The notes under the pieces were generated by a model, which did no database searches, had not been told where the DNA came from, and saw only the letters and a list, made by a program, of their open reading frames with translations. Source: a virus. From it: a stretch of 48,178 nucleotides of DNA. Location of the stretch: positions 1-48,178 of IMG/VR virus record IMGVR_UViG_3300032285_002684. One strand, 5' to 3'. Position 1 is the first letter of the stretch. The number at the start of each line of letters is the position of its first letter. The position numbers and the translations under genes were made by a program. This document shows, piece by piece, positions 13,896 through 22,647 of this stretch.

Positions 13896-15889
13896 AACTG
13901 ATCTCCCTTGACATCGAGACGTACGGCTCATGCGTCGCCAACGCCAAGGGTCAATCCCTCCCCTCGCAGTCCGTGTTCCATCCTCAGCGCGCCATGCAAA
14001 CCGACGGCGTCTCGAAGGACAACATGGTCCTCACCTGCACCATCACCACCGAGGTCCACTCGTGCCCGTGCACCAAGAGCTACACGCCCATCACACTCGA
14101 CAAGGCCAAGCCCTGCTGCACCTTCACGCTACACATGGATGTAGAAAAGGATCGCGTACTCCTGCATCGTTGGCTTACCTGGGCCGACACGATCCTCGGC
14201 ATGAACCTGCCCTTCGACCTGCAGTTCCTTCGCGCATGCGATCACCGCTTTCAGTTCGCTCTGCCCCCACACAGTAAAACTTTGTATGACCTCTCGATCC
14301 TTAACTATCTGCACTCGGAACTCAGGCCAGAGCGATCCCTCAAGTCTCTCGGTCCTGTCCTCGGTACTCATGCGTACAAGCGTACCATCAAGGACGGCAA
14401 GTTTAGGTCCCCCCACGATCCGCAGTTCCTTGACTACGCAGCGCAGGACACGCACAACACCCTGCTTGCCTCATCCGAGTTGGCCCGTCGCATCCTGATC
14501 GACTGGCCCGACACGGACAAGCTCTCGCCCTACTGCATCCAGCATTACTCCGACTGTCTGTGGACCATCATCACCATGTCCGAGGCCGGCATCCCCATGT
14601 CCCGCGAGGACCTTGGCGACATGCGTGAGACCATGCTCATCGCCTCCGACCTAGCCATGAAGTCCGCTGAGTACCACGGTGTCCAGCTAGAGGGCACCGG
14701 TTCTGCCAAGAGCAAGACCACCTTCCTCGACGAGTGCGTCCAGAAGCTGGCGTCTCGCAACATCGACGTCCTCTCCCATCCCCTTGCCCAGTTCACGGAG
14801 AAGACACGCGCGTTCTCATTCTGTGACGCCAACCGCAATCTGATCCGTGGCTTCCTCCTCGACACTGACACCAAGGAGATCGCCGTACTCACAGCTGCAG
14901 CCGCTCATCAGCGCGCACAGAAGATGCTCTCCACTTACATCTGGCCCCTGCTCGAGGGCAAGCGCAACAAGCCCGAGGACAAGTCGTCCACCGTGCTCCC
15001 GCTCCCATACCCCGGCGAGGCTGACGGGCTCGCCTTCCCAGTCTGGTATCCCGTGCCATCCGCCTCCAAGGACAACTCCGGCTCTGAGGGTGGCACCATC
15101 CAAGGCCGCATCACCTGCAAGAGTCCCTCGGCCCAGACCTTCCCGCCTGAGATCAAAGCCTGCATCAAGTCCCGCTTCCATGGTGGCACGATCCTGTCTC
15201 TCGACCTCTCGCAGATCGAGCTTCGCGTAGCTGCCCTGTGCTCCGGCGACAAGTCCCTTCTTGCCGCCTTCAACGATGGACTCGACTTGCACACTGACCG
15301 AGCCGTCCAGTTGTTTGGCGCGGACTCTATCACCCGGCCTAGCTTTAAGAAGTTGGAGCGTCAAGTGGGCAAGACCATGAACTTCGCCGACTTGTTCCTC
15401 GCCTCCCCCTTCCGAATGCGCATGTCAGTGCACGAGATGACCGGCCAGCTCATGCCCATGTCCTTCTTCGAACAGGTAGCCGAGACCCGGCCCGACGCCC
15501 GCCCCGGCCTCCATGCTTGGCAGCAGTACCTCCTCCAACGCGTCGACACCTACGGCCACCTCGCCCTCCCCTTCACCGGCCAGTCCCGCACCTTCGTGGG
15601 GGGAAGCGCCGAGCACCTCAACGAGATCGTCAACTTCCCCATCCAGACCCAGGCCGGCAACACCCTCCTCGCCATCCAGCGGGCCATTGCCCCCCTCCTG
15701 TCCCCCCACGTCAAGATGTTCCTCCAGATCTATGACGCGGTTTACCTCGACGTCCACCCCTCCGTGGACCTTGACACCCTCAAGTCCAAGATCAAGTCTC
15801 ACATTGAGGAAGTCCGTGACACCGGGTACTGGGCCAAGCTCCAGTCCCACTATGGCAACACAGTTCCCTTGGAGTACGACTTCAGCTAG
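13892..15889 (+). CDS. Family A DNA polymerase with 3'-5' exonuclease
   Basis: The 665-residue replicative polymerase has proofreading motifs Exo I LDIET (D7, E9), Exo II NLPFD (N105, D109) and Exo III YAAQD (Y182, D186). In the polymerase domain, motif A is LDLSQIELR (D438, E443) and motif B is RQVGKTMNFADLF (R490, K494, F498, F502). F498 matches E. coli Pol I F762, and F502 replaces the usual O-helix tyrosine (Y766). Motif C is unusual: QIYDAVYLDV, with YDA (614-616) instead of HDE; the catalytic aspartate D615 is kept. There is no 5'-3' exonuclease domain. It is coupled to the gene before by ATGA. Confidence 0.95.
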   Translation: MKLISLDIETYGSCVANAKGQSLPSQSVFHPQRAMQTDGVSKDNMVLTCTITTEVHSCPCTKSYTPITLDKAKPCCTFTLHMDVEKDRVLLHRWLTWADTILGMNLPFDLQFLRACDHRFQFALPPHSKTLYDLSILNYLHSELRPERSLKSLGPVLGTHAYKRTIKDGKFRSPHDPQFLDYAAQDTHNTLLASSELARRILIDWPDTDKLSPYCIQHYSDCLWTIITMSEAGIPMSREDLGDMRETMLIASDLAMKSAEYHGVQLEGTGSAKSKTTFLDECVQKLASRNIDVLSHPLAQFTEKTRAFSFCDANRNLIRGFLLDTDTKEIAVLTAAAAHQRAQKMLSTYIWPLLEGKRNKPEDKSSTVLPLPYPGEADGLAFPVWYPVPSASKDNSGSEGGTIQGRITCKSPSAQTFPPEIKACIKSRFHGGTILSLDLSQIELRVAALCSGDKSLLAAFNDGLDLHTDRAVQLFGADSITRPSFKKLERQVGKTMNFADLFLASPFRMRMSVHEMTGQLMPMSFFEQVAETRPDARPGLHAWQQYLLQRVDTYGHLALPFTGQSRTFVGGSAEHLNEIVNFPIQTQAGNTLLAIQRAIAPLLSPHVKMFLQIYDAVYLDVHPSVDLDTLKSKIKSHIEEVRDTGYWAKLQSHYGNTVPLEYDFS

Positions 15890-15898
15890 GCTACGGGG

Positions 15899-16456
15899 GT
15901 GAACAACGAACTCACGATCCTCGTGGACTCCAGGGAGAAGAAGCCGCTGCCCTTTCCGGAGCACCTTCCGTCGCTTCGGTCGGACCTGCCTGCTCTCTCC
16001 CGGAGTTCACGAACCCACCGCCTCAAGACCGAGAAGGTCACGCTCGTCACCGGGGACTACGCACTCAAGGGGTACGAAGCCGCCTGTCTCATCGAGCGGA
16101 AGGGTTCACTAGCCGAGGTGGCAGGGAACTGCTTGACCGCCGACGGTCGCCGCAAATTCACAGCGGCAATGGACCGACTCAAAGAAGCCTGCTTCTACCC
16201 CTACCTCCTGCTCGAGGGGAACCTGCTCGACACCATGAACCCCACCAAGGATCTGCCTGATCCCTGGAATGCGATTGACGCACTGCATCGCATCTTGCTG
16301 GAACGAAACATCGGACTCATCCTCCTACCCAACACCTCCATGAGTGCACGCCGTGCCGTGGCCGAGTGGGCAGTACGCCTCTTGGTCAACGCAGCCCTGT
16401 GCCCTATACTCCCTGCTATCACCCCCACTGAGGAACCACCATGTCCGACCACGTGA
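15899..16456 (+). CDS. ERCC4-type (XPF/MUS81-like) nuclease
   Basis: The 185-residue protein has the active-site pattern of ERCC4 nucleases: VDSREK (D10, R12, E13, K14), GDYAL (D53) and IERKGS (E66, R67, K68). These enzymes cut branched or flapped DNA, fitting a role in recombination or processing of replication intermediates. There is no helix-hairpin-helix tail, so it is a minimal catalytic domain plus a helical end. The start is GTG 15899, nine bases after the polymerase stop, with only a weak site upstream. The end overlaps the next gene by 16 bases. Confidence 0.8.
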   Translation: MNNELTILVDSREKKPLPFPEHLPSLRSDLPALSRSSRTHRLKTEKVTLVTGDYALKGYEAACLIERKGSLAEVAGNCLTADGRRKFTAAMDRLKEACFYPYLLLEGNLLDTMNPTKDLPDPWNAIDALHRILLERNIGLILLPNTSMSARRAVAEWAVRLLVNAALCPILPAITPTEEPPCPTT

Positions 16457-16947
16457 TGCTCAACACCATCGTCCGTAACACCTACCTGGGTAGCAAGACT
16501 GCCAATGCAACTACCCCCAGCTCGGCTACCTCCAAGGTTGCTACGACCACTCGACCGGCCACTGACACCGGAAGCAACGTGGGTTCAATCGTGTTTGGTT
16601 CGACGTGCAACTACATGAAGATCCACCCGTGGGCTGCATCGGGTACCCCCACGGTGCGAGTCATCGGTTGGGCCTACTGCATCGACACGCGCCTTTGGAT
16701 CCCCCACCTGATTGCCGAAGTCACCATGGCCTCGCTGCGTTCGGCTACGACCACCATCAATGGCACCGCCCTGAAGGCTGCTGCAACCCTAACCAAGGGT
16801 GCGGGTGACGCCAAGCTGTTTGCCCCATCGGCTGACAACGCAGATGCTTACTTCGTTGTGGATTCCCAGGGCTTTGAACTGGTTGAACTGCACTTCTATG
16901 CCGGCTCGACTGGCATCGCGGTGAACGCCCACGTTGGGGAGATGTGA
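16441..16947 (+). CDS. Putative structural protein, 168 residues
   Basis: After a Thr/Ser/Ala-rich, disordered-looking start (residues 15-45), the protein reads as a compact beta fold rich in Thr, Ala and Val with few charges, like phage decoration or fibre-associated proteins. GAGGA lies six bases before the ATG. Its TGA overlaps the start of the SGNH hydrolase gene. It is unexpected in a replication arm and is probably a partner or chaperone of the hydrolase, or a separately expressed virion protein. No family is recognised. Confidence 0.6.
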   Translation: MSDHVMLNTIVRNTYLGSKTANATTPSSATSKVATTTRPATDTGSNVGSIVFGSTCNYMKIHPWAASGTPTVRVIGWAYCIDTRLWIPHLIAEVTMASLRSATTTINGTALKAAATLTKGAGDAKLFAPSADNADAYFVVDSQGFELVELHFYAGSTGIAVNAHVGEM

Positions 16948-18428
16948 TGAACCGAACACGCGCGTCTTCACTCGACGCCTTCGGCACGCGTAACCAGCGC
17001 AACCGCATTCTGGCCACGATGTCTGGCATCAATAGTGTGGATGGTGTCTCTGGTTCTTCCTTGGCTGGCACGTTTATGCGTGATGCAATCGCTGGTTCCA
17101 ACAGCGTTGACATCATCACCATTGGCGACTCCAACGCTGGGTTCTCATATGGTGGCTTCGGCGGCGGCGGTGGTGGATGGACTCGCGGTCTTCTTCGTGC
17201 GTTGAATACCGCCGGAGCTCAGACCTTTGCGTCCCCTCTCATGCCCATCATGAGCAGCACTACCACCATTACCACGGGTGTGGTCTTGGAAGACAACGGC
17301 ACCACAACTTCCACCATTGCCGGCTACTTCAGCAACGTGACAGGCCCATCCGGCACCCTGCTCCGTGGCAGCGTAAGTGGTCCCGCTGGTTTGACCAATC
17401 AGGTTGTGCCCAACACAACCTTCCTACCCTACGGTCTGACCCAGTTCAACTACGCATGGGTTGCTGGCAGCACAACCAACAACACCTTTAGCCAGCTCAA
17501 CGGAACCTATCCGGGTGGTGCGTCCCCCCAGAATACTCTTCCGTCTTGGACCACTTGGGGCACAGCCAATCTTAAGTACCGTGTGGTTTATTCAACCAAC
17601 ACCACGGGCGGTGGTCAGCTCATCCCCACGATCTACAAGGTCACGTTCCCCGGTTCCAGCTATGTGGCACTGGCCAGCACAACTCAGACCACCGGCACTG
17701 GTGCTACGTTGAAGCAGGTGGACACTACGTTCACGATGCCCAATGATTCGCCGGGTACCCCAGCCAATCAGTCGGCACTTGTCTTTGGTTGGAACTACAT
17801 CAACAATGCGTCGGGTCCTGTCGCCGCCATCTATGATTGTGTGTACAAGGTGGCCAAGGGCGTTGCTGTAAACAACATGCACTATGGCAGCGGTCAGACC
17901 ACGACCACCATTGCCAACGTGATTACGGGTGCCAACGGTTCGGATCGCAACTTCCTTGAGACCTACTTTGGTCAGATCGTGAAGCGACAAACGGATGCCG
18001 GAGGTACCGGCCGGGTCATCATCTGGATCAACGGCGGCATCAACGGTGGTGGTGACACAGGTACAACCTGGCAAACCAACATGGGTAACATGATTACCAC
18101 CCTTCAGAATGCTTGGAACAATGCTGGGTACACATCAGACAAGCTTGCATTTGTGTGCAGCGTAAGCCACCCCCTTGATACCGACTACGGTGGAACCACG
18201 GAAGCCAATCTTGCTGGCAGTCGAATCGCTGCCGACGCGTGGGCTAGCTCATCCCCCAACACCACAGTCATCAACCTGTCCCGCATCTTCACTGCCGCCC
18301 AAATGACCTCACTGGGTTACTATGCCGGTGCTGGATCTTCTGGGTCCAACAGCGAAGCACACATGTCGCAGGCTGGGTATTATGCCTTCAGTCAGCAAAT
18401 CGTCAGTCGTCTACTGAGTTCCGTCTAA
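16947..18428 (+). CDS. SGNH/GDSL-family hydrolase, probable virion-surface or tail enzyme
   Basis: The 493-residue protein has a block I motif ITIGDSN (G60, D61, S62, N63), a Gly/Asn-rich block III-like stretch (IIWINGGINGGGD) and a C-terminal histidine block SEAHMSQAGYYAF (H472). SGNH enzymes remove acetyl or acyl groups, for example from surface polysaccharides. The residue three before the histidine is Ser rather than Asp, so the catalytic set is not canonical. A beta-rich Thr/Gly-rich insertion fills residues 80-290. I chose ATG 16947 with GGGGAG upstream; GTG 16944 is an alternative. Confidence 0.7.
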   Translation: MNRTRASSLDAFGTRNQRNRILATMSGINSVDGVSGSSLAGTFMRDAIAGSNSVDIITIGDSNAGFSYGGFGGGGGGWTRGLLRALNTAGAQTFASPLMPIMSSTTTITTGVVLEDNGTTTSTIAGYFSNVTGPSGTLLRGSVSGPAGLTNQVVPNTTFLPYGLTQFNYAWVAGSTTNNTFSQLNGTYPGGASPQNTLPSWTTWGTANLKYRVVYSTNTTGGGQLIPTIYKVTFPGSSYVALASTTQTTGTGATLKQVDTTFTMPNDSPGTPANQSALVFGWNYINNASGPVAAIYDCVYKVAKGVAVNNMHYGSGQTTTTIANVITGANGSDRNFLETYFGQIVKRQTDAGGTGRVIIWINGGINGGGDTGTTWQTNMGNMITTLQNAWNNAGYTSDKLAFVCSVSHPLDTDYGGTTEANLAGSRIAADAWASSSPNTTVINLSRIFTAAQMTSLGYYAGAGSSGSNSEAHMSQAGYYAFSQQIVSRLLSSV

Positions 18429-18438
18429 GGAGAACAAC

Positions 18439-19734
18439 ATGCCACCTGAGTTCCGGTCGACCCCAGTGGGGTCGCGTGATCTGCTTGCCCAGCACGGTCT
18501 GGTTGAGCGTCGTCCCCCCATCCGTTCGTCCGACTTCCGTTCGCTCGGATCCCCATTCCACTACTACCTCACTCGCAAGCTGGGCCTGGTCCCAGCGCTG
18601 CGCTACAGCGTGGCCCTCTCGCAGGGCACCTGGTTCCACGCGGCCCTTGAGATCCTCCTGCAGCCCGGCATGACTGGGGACCAAGCACACACCCAGTACA
18701 AGGCCAAGCTTGAGATCCGCATGGACGAGCTCCGCAATGTGTGCACCACCCTTGCCATGGGTGACGCACGCATCCGTGAGATCCTTGCCACCGAGGAACA
18801 GGACGCCACGTGCGCCTGGGTCTGGGCCCTCACGACCAAGGACATGCCCATCAACGGGGCCATCTCCAACGGCCGCACCCTGCACGAGTTCCTCTCGGAC
18901 CCCAACTTCACGCCCATCTGTCAGGAGTGCATCCTCCGCACCAACCTGGAAGTGGACGACAAGCGGGTCGCCCCCATCGACTGTGTCATGCAGCCCGATC
19001 TCCTGCTCCACCACCACACCCAGAACTCCCTGTGGATCGTGGACTACAAGACCACAGGCATCAGCCCCCGCATGCGTGCCGCGTCGTGCCCCATCGAACC
19101 ACAGACCCAGCACTACATGCACATCTTGGACCACATGATCAAGACGGGTCAGCTCCAAGCCAAGTACGACCTGCCATCGGACGTCACCGTGGGGGGCATG
19201 CTCCACGCCATCATCCGCAAGCCAACCATCTCCTTCGGCCAAGGCGACCGGGACTACATCCTTGACACTACCCCCTTCAAGAGTGGACCCCGCAAGGGTG
19301 AGCCTCGCAACGAGAAGATCTATACCGGTGAGCCTCGGCTGGAGAACTACCTCGAGCGTTGCCGACAGTGGTACCGGGGCGAGAAGGATTACATCCACCT
19401 GTCAGGTGACCGGATCGCCGACCCCGTCATCGACCTGTCCTTCACCAGTGGTACAGCCCTGATGGACCCCCACTGGACAGCCCAGTACCGGGCCCGGTTG
19501 GCTGCGGTGAATAAGTGGAGAATCGCCGCAATTGAACCACATGAGTATCCGTGGCCCACAGAAGTTCACGGATCTGGTACACTGGACACATACGCCCCCT
19601 TCGTCCTGCGACCTGTCACGGAATGGCCGGACATCGTACTGCAGGAGGGGTTCCTCGTTTCGGACCGGGACACACCACAGGAGACAACCAATGACAACGG
19701 ATCCGTATCCGCCCAGCAAACTGCAGCGCAGTGA
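18439..19734 (+). CDS. PD-(D/E)XK nuclease, RecB/Cas4-like
   Basis: The 431-residue protein carries the RecB-type nuclease motifs: GTWFH (G63, H67) with E71, PD in CVMQPDLLL (D187), DYK in IVDYKTT (D202, K204) and the QxxxY motif QTQHY (222-226). It should degrade or trim DNA in phage recombination, working with the Sak4-like ATPase and SSB-like protein downstream. It lacks the C-terminal Cys cluster of typical Cas4. AAGGAG precedes the ATG. The C-terminal 40 residues are polar and overlap the next gene by 44 bases. Confidence 0.85.
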   Translation: MPPEFRSTPVGSRDLLAQHGLVERRPPIRSSDFRSLGSPFHYYLTRKLGLVPALRYSVALSQGTWFHAALEILLQPGMTGDQAHTQYKAKLEIRMDELRNVCTTLAMGDARIREILATEEQDATCAWVWALTTKDMPINGAISNGRTLHEFLSDPNFTPICQECILRTNLEVDDKRVAPIDCVMQPDLLLHHHTQNSLWIVDYKTTGISPRMRAASCPIEPQTQHYMHILDHMIKTGQLQAKYDLPSDVTVGGMLHAIIRKPTISFGQGDRDYILDTTPFKSGPRKGEPRNEKIYTGEPRLENYLERCRQWYRGEKDYIHLSGDRIADPVIDLSFTSGTALMDPHWTAQYRARLAAVNKWRIAAIEPHEYPWPTEVHGSGTLDTYAPFVLRPVTEWPDIVLQEGFLVSDRDTPQETTNDNGSVSAQQTAAQ

Positions 19735-20110
19735 GTTTGGTACTTTGCTCACCTCTGTGCTGCAGCAAATCATCAAGCCCACACTCGCTGAGTTGATTCG
19801 CACTGACCCTGAGATCACCAACAAGTCCACGTTGCATACTGCATTCAAGAAGTCCACGCAGAGCACCGTGTCTTTCTCCACGTTCAACACGTGGCTTGAA
19901 GCACTTGGCATTTCCTTCCGCAAGGTTGTGCAGATCGAAGGTATCACTACCAGTCCAGTCCCCGCCCCGGGCGGGGGGGCCGGCCCCCGCCCGGATGCAG
20001 GGGAACAGGAAGTTAGGTTTGACAACGAAGAGCAGTTGGATTTCCGCCCGTCGCGGGGATTCGGTGACGCCTTCGGTGAGATCGCACGTCAATCACAAGG
20101 ATTCCAATGA
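19691..20110 (+). CDS. Hypothetical protein, 139 residues, possible DNA-binding
   Basis: I chose ATG 19691, which has AGGAG nine bases upstream; the longer open frame reads back through the nuclease gene. Residues 15-90 are helical, with a pattern that could form a helix-turn-helix (TLHTAFKKSTQSTVSFSTFN). A Pro/Gly linker near residue 100 corresponds to a GC-rich palindromic tract at about 19964-19990, and the C-terminus is acidic. Its end overlaps the Sak4-like gene as ATGA. Function unknown; its position suggests recombination or replication. Confidence 0.6.
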   Translation: MTTDPYPPSKLQRSEFGTLLTSVLQQIIKPTLAELIRTDPEITNKSTLHTAFKKSTQSTVSFSTFNTWLEALGISFRKVVQIEGITTSPVPAPGGGAGPRPDAGEQEVRFDNEEQLDFRPSRGFGDAFGEIARQSQGFQ

Positions 20111-21012
20111 GCATTCATCAGACAACAGCAGCAGGCACTGGCCCCGTTCGGGCCTACAAGGGGCTAGGATTTCAGGGTGGACCTGGTCTCTATTCGCTCC
20201 GTAATCTTTTCGGCATGGTCGTGGGTGAGCAGAACTCTGGCAAGTCTTACTTGTTCCAGTCCTGCCCCGACGCCTTCGTCATCAACCTCGATCTTTCAAG
20301 CACCGTGTCCCCCCACGCCAAGTGTGCAGTGTGGCCCGGCATTGGTATTGATGGTCGTCCAATGGACGTCGACGGAAAGCCGCTTATCATTACCTGGGAC
20401 CACGTCGAAGCCAAGATCAAGCAGCTATGTGATATGGCTAAGAACGGAGACGAGCGTCCCTCAATGGTCGTCATTGACACCATGATCCCGATGATCCGTC
20501 TGCTCAAGCCGTGGGTTGCACGGCAGATGGGCAAGGAACTCTTTGAGCAGGCACATGGCCCTGCTGCGTGGGAGCGTCTGTATGACACGGTGATTGATGT
20601 GGCTCACCGTCTGCGCTCACACGGTTACGGCGTTTGGCTGCTCGCCCACCTGTCCCGTGACTGGGTGGAGATCGGCGAAGGATCCAAGGTAGAGGAGCAC
20701 TACCTGTCCCTGCCTCCCGGCCTGCGGGAGCGACTGTCCAAGGTGGTAGAAATCATTGCACCCATGCGCTCAGAAGTGCGCGAAGTCTCCACCGTGGAAC
20801 CAACAGTTGTTACCGTGGCCGGGAAGCAGGTTACGCAGAATCGCACTGTCACCAAGCAGACGATCACGCGTACCATCTCGTTCCGTGACCCGCGCTACCT
20901 GCGACTCATCCGTACTCGCACTCTCAAGCCGATGCAGGACATCGACGTGACCAGTGCAGTTGACCCTTGGGGCTTGTTCGAAGAAGCCTACAAGACCGCC
21001 AACACTCCCTGA
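20107..21012 (+). CDS. Sak4-like RecA-family ATPase (phage recombinase)
   Basis: The 301-residue protein has Walker A GEQNSGKS (40-47) and Walker B SMVVIDTM (D124) in a RecA-like core of the size of Sak4 (AAA_24) phage proteins, which help ssDNA annealing and strand exchange. It is coupled by ATGA to the gene before and followed by a terminator and an SSB-like gene, a common pairing because Sak4 proteins depend on an SSB. A distinctive C-terminal segment has paired Thr/Val strands near residues 225-260. Confidence 0.8.
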   Translation: MSIHQTTAAGTGPVRAYKGLGFQGGPGLYSLRNLFGMVVGEQNSGKSYLFQSCPDAFVINLDLSSTVSPHAKCAVWPGIGIDGRPMDVDGKPLIITWDHVEAKIKQLCDMAKNGDERPSMVVIDTMIPMIRLLKPWVARQMGKELFEQAHGPAAWERLYDTVIDVAHRLRSHGYGVWLLAHLSRDWVEIGEGSKVEEHYLSLPPGLRERLSKVVEIIAPMRSEVREVSTVEPTVVTVAGKQVTQNRTVTKQTITRTISFRDPRYLRLIRTRTLKPMQDIDVTSAVDPWGLFEEAYKTANTP

Positions 21013-21026
21013 CCCCCGGAAGGGCT

Positions 21027-21057
21027 GAGGGTGGGCCCTCGACGGTGTCCCACCCTC
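21027..21057 (+). terminator. Terminator-like hairpin after the Sak4-like gene
   Basis: GAGGGTGGG (21027-21035) pairs with CCCACCCTC (21049-21057) over 13 bases. A short GATTTTCG stretch follows about 10 bases later. It lies 15 bases after the Sak4-like stop and likely ends or attenuates that transcript before the SSB-like gene. Confidence 0.6.
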
Positions 21058-21123
21058 GCCTCCCGATTTTCGTTCCGTGTTCTACTCTCCATTTTCATCT
21101 CCTTTCACGAAAGGTTTACTGTC

Positions 21124-21648
21124 ATGACTATCAAGTCCACCATGTTCGCTGCGTACAACAACTCCTTCGCCTCGGTCGAGGCCAACACCGAGGGCTCCGG
21201 CGCAGGCTGGCGTCCCGATGCCGGTGACCATGCCGTGCTCGTCACGGGCATGACCATTGAGGAAGGAGAGTTCAAGCAGAAGGACGGCCAGTTGTTCCCG
21301 TCCATCGACATCACGTTTCAGTACCAGATGGTCGAAGATCCGGGCAGCCCCGAGCCTCGCAGCTTTACGGGTGCCCGCTTCCAGATGCCCGCTGACCCGA
21401 CTCAGCTGACCGACGAGGGTGCCAAGACCCGCGCTCGCATCGAGCTCGAGCGCATCAAGGGCCACCTGACCACCCTGATTGGCCGTCGTCCTGAGAATCT
21501 GCAGATGGCTATGCAGACCGTGCAGGAGCGCATCAACAACGGCAACGTGATTCCGGTCAAGCTCCGTGCGCGTTACGACGAGAGCAAGGCCAAGCCCGGC
21601 ACCAAGTACTTCAAGGAGTTCTTGGTCGCCCCGCTGTCGCTGTCTTGA
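21124..21648 (+). CDS. Putative ssDNA-binding protein (DUF669/gp2.5-like)
   Basis: The protein has 174 residues from ATG 21124 (AAAGG upstream; the longer frame reads through the terminator). It has the layout of DUF669-type phage SSB proteins: an N-terminal beta core with a Gly-rich turn (HAVLVTGMTIEEGEFKQKDG), strands ending in ITFQYQM, and a helical part with a Leu/Lys pattern (RIELERIKGHLTTLIG). It has its own leader, as expected for a protein needed in large amounts, and probably works with the polymerase and the Sak4-like protein. Confidence 0.7.
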   Translation: MTIKSTMFAAYNNSFASVEANTEGSGAGWRPDAGDHAVLVTGMTIEEGEFKQKDGQLFPSIDITFQYQMVEDPGSPEPRSFTGARFQMPADPTQLTDEGAKTRARIELERIKGHLTTLIGRRPENLQMAMQTVQERINNGNVIPVKLRARYDESKAKPGTKYFKEFLVAPLSLS

Positions 21649-21658
21649 TTCCAACGCC

Positions 21659-22270
21659 ATGACTTGCCTTGTGGGAAGCAGTCACTACGATGGCGAGCAA
21701 TCGTCCCCCCACGATCGCCCCCTGGATTACCCGACCGGTGTCCAGGGGGCTTCCTTTTGCAAGTGGGTCCATGCTGGAAACGGCATGGCCCATATTCAGC
21801 TAGTCCGCCCTGACGCCCGAAACCCCAGGGCCCTGAGGTTCTGGACCACGATCAAGGGTTCCGGCACCCCCTACCCCCCAGTCCCCACCTCCCCCCGGCG
21901 TAGCCTCCACCGGTCCCGGTGTGCCTTAGACCTGTGGGAGACCCCCCATCCGCTGGGGGGACGCTCCCAGTGGCTCTTGGCGTCCTGGGCTGCCCAGGAG
22001 CCCGCCCCTGCCCTAGATAGGGTCAAGGAGTGGCTGGAGCGCTCGGAGCCCGTACGGGGCAACGTGGTGCGTCTGGCGGACAGCCTAGACTTCACGGCCT
22101 TTCTGGAAGGCGGGCGCTGGCGAGTCGCCTCCTTCCAGATCCCAACCCAGATCCGGGATGCCATGGACGGCATCCTTGGGTCTGCGGTCCGGCTATCCCC
22201 CAAGTCCTGCCAGTGGTCGGCACGTGCCACCACGGACGCCAAAAAATTCCAGTTCTGGTACCGTATATGA
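21659..22270 (+). CDS. Hypothetical protein, 203 residues
   Basis: I chose ATG 21659, ten bases after the previous stop, although no Shine-Dalgarno site is visible. The protein is rich in Trp, Arg and Pro. A Pro/Arg-rich middle (residues 70-105) separates an N-terminal and a C-terminal part. The C-terminal end reads like a small alpha/beta domain (RWRVASFQIPTQIRD). The DNA has many C-runs and different codon use from the SSB-like gene. The stop is coupled to the next gene by ATGA. Family not recognised. Confidence 0.5.
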   Translation: MTCLVGSSHYDGEQSSPHDRPLDYPTGVQGASFCKWVHAGNGMAHIQLVRPDARNPRALRFWTTIKGSGTPYPPVPTSPRRSLHRSRCALDLWETPHPLGGRSQWLLASWAAQEPAPALDRVKEWLERSEPVRGNVVRLADSLDFTAFLEGGRWRVASFQIPTQIRDAMDGILGSAVRLSPKSCQWSARATTDAKKFQFWYRI

Positions 22271-22647
22271 ACGAAATACTGCTAGGCTCTGACCCTGAGA
22301 TGAAACCCCAGTACCGGCACCGAGTCAATGGCGGACCTCGGACCCCACGCTCCGACATGGGGTCCAAGAAGTCTGAGCTGCAGGCTCACGCCGACATGCT
22401 CGAGCGCATGGTCACCCGGTTCTCGGAGCGCATCCGTGTGCTCGAGGGCCTGCACACCATGCGTGTGGAAGAGGCGGGCCTCATCATCTCGTCCGTGTTC
22501 ATGCTGTACCAGCGATGGCGCGATGAGCATCCCGACGAACCAGATCGTGGCGAGTCCTTCATGGTGTGGATGGAACGACTGACCGCCGAAGAGGTTGTCG
22601 CCTACGCCATGGGTAAGTGGGACTCACTGCCCGGGGACGTTGAATGA
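22267..22647 (+). CDS. Hypothetical helical protein, 126 residues
   Basis: ATG 22267 overlaps the previous stop as ATGA. The protein is charged and helical, with a coiled-coil-like stretch (ELQAHADMLERMVTRFSERI) and an acidic C-terminus. It is the last gene of the plus arm and ends inside the converging 1330-residue gene, sharing 24 bases on opposite strands. Function unknown. Confidence 0.6.
   Translation: MNEILLGSDPEMKPQYRHRVNGGPRTPRSDMGSKKSELQAHADMLERMVTRFSERIRVLEGLHTMRVEEAGLIISSVFMLYQRWRDEHPDEPDRGESFMVWMERLTAEEVVAYAMGKWDSLPGDVE

Noticed and set aside
19964-19990. GC-rich palindromic tract in the gene at 19691
   Set aside because: It could form a hairpin, but it encodes the protein's Pro/Gly linker with no U-tract, so it is likely composition rather than a terminator.
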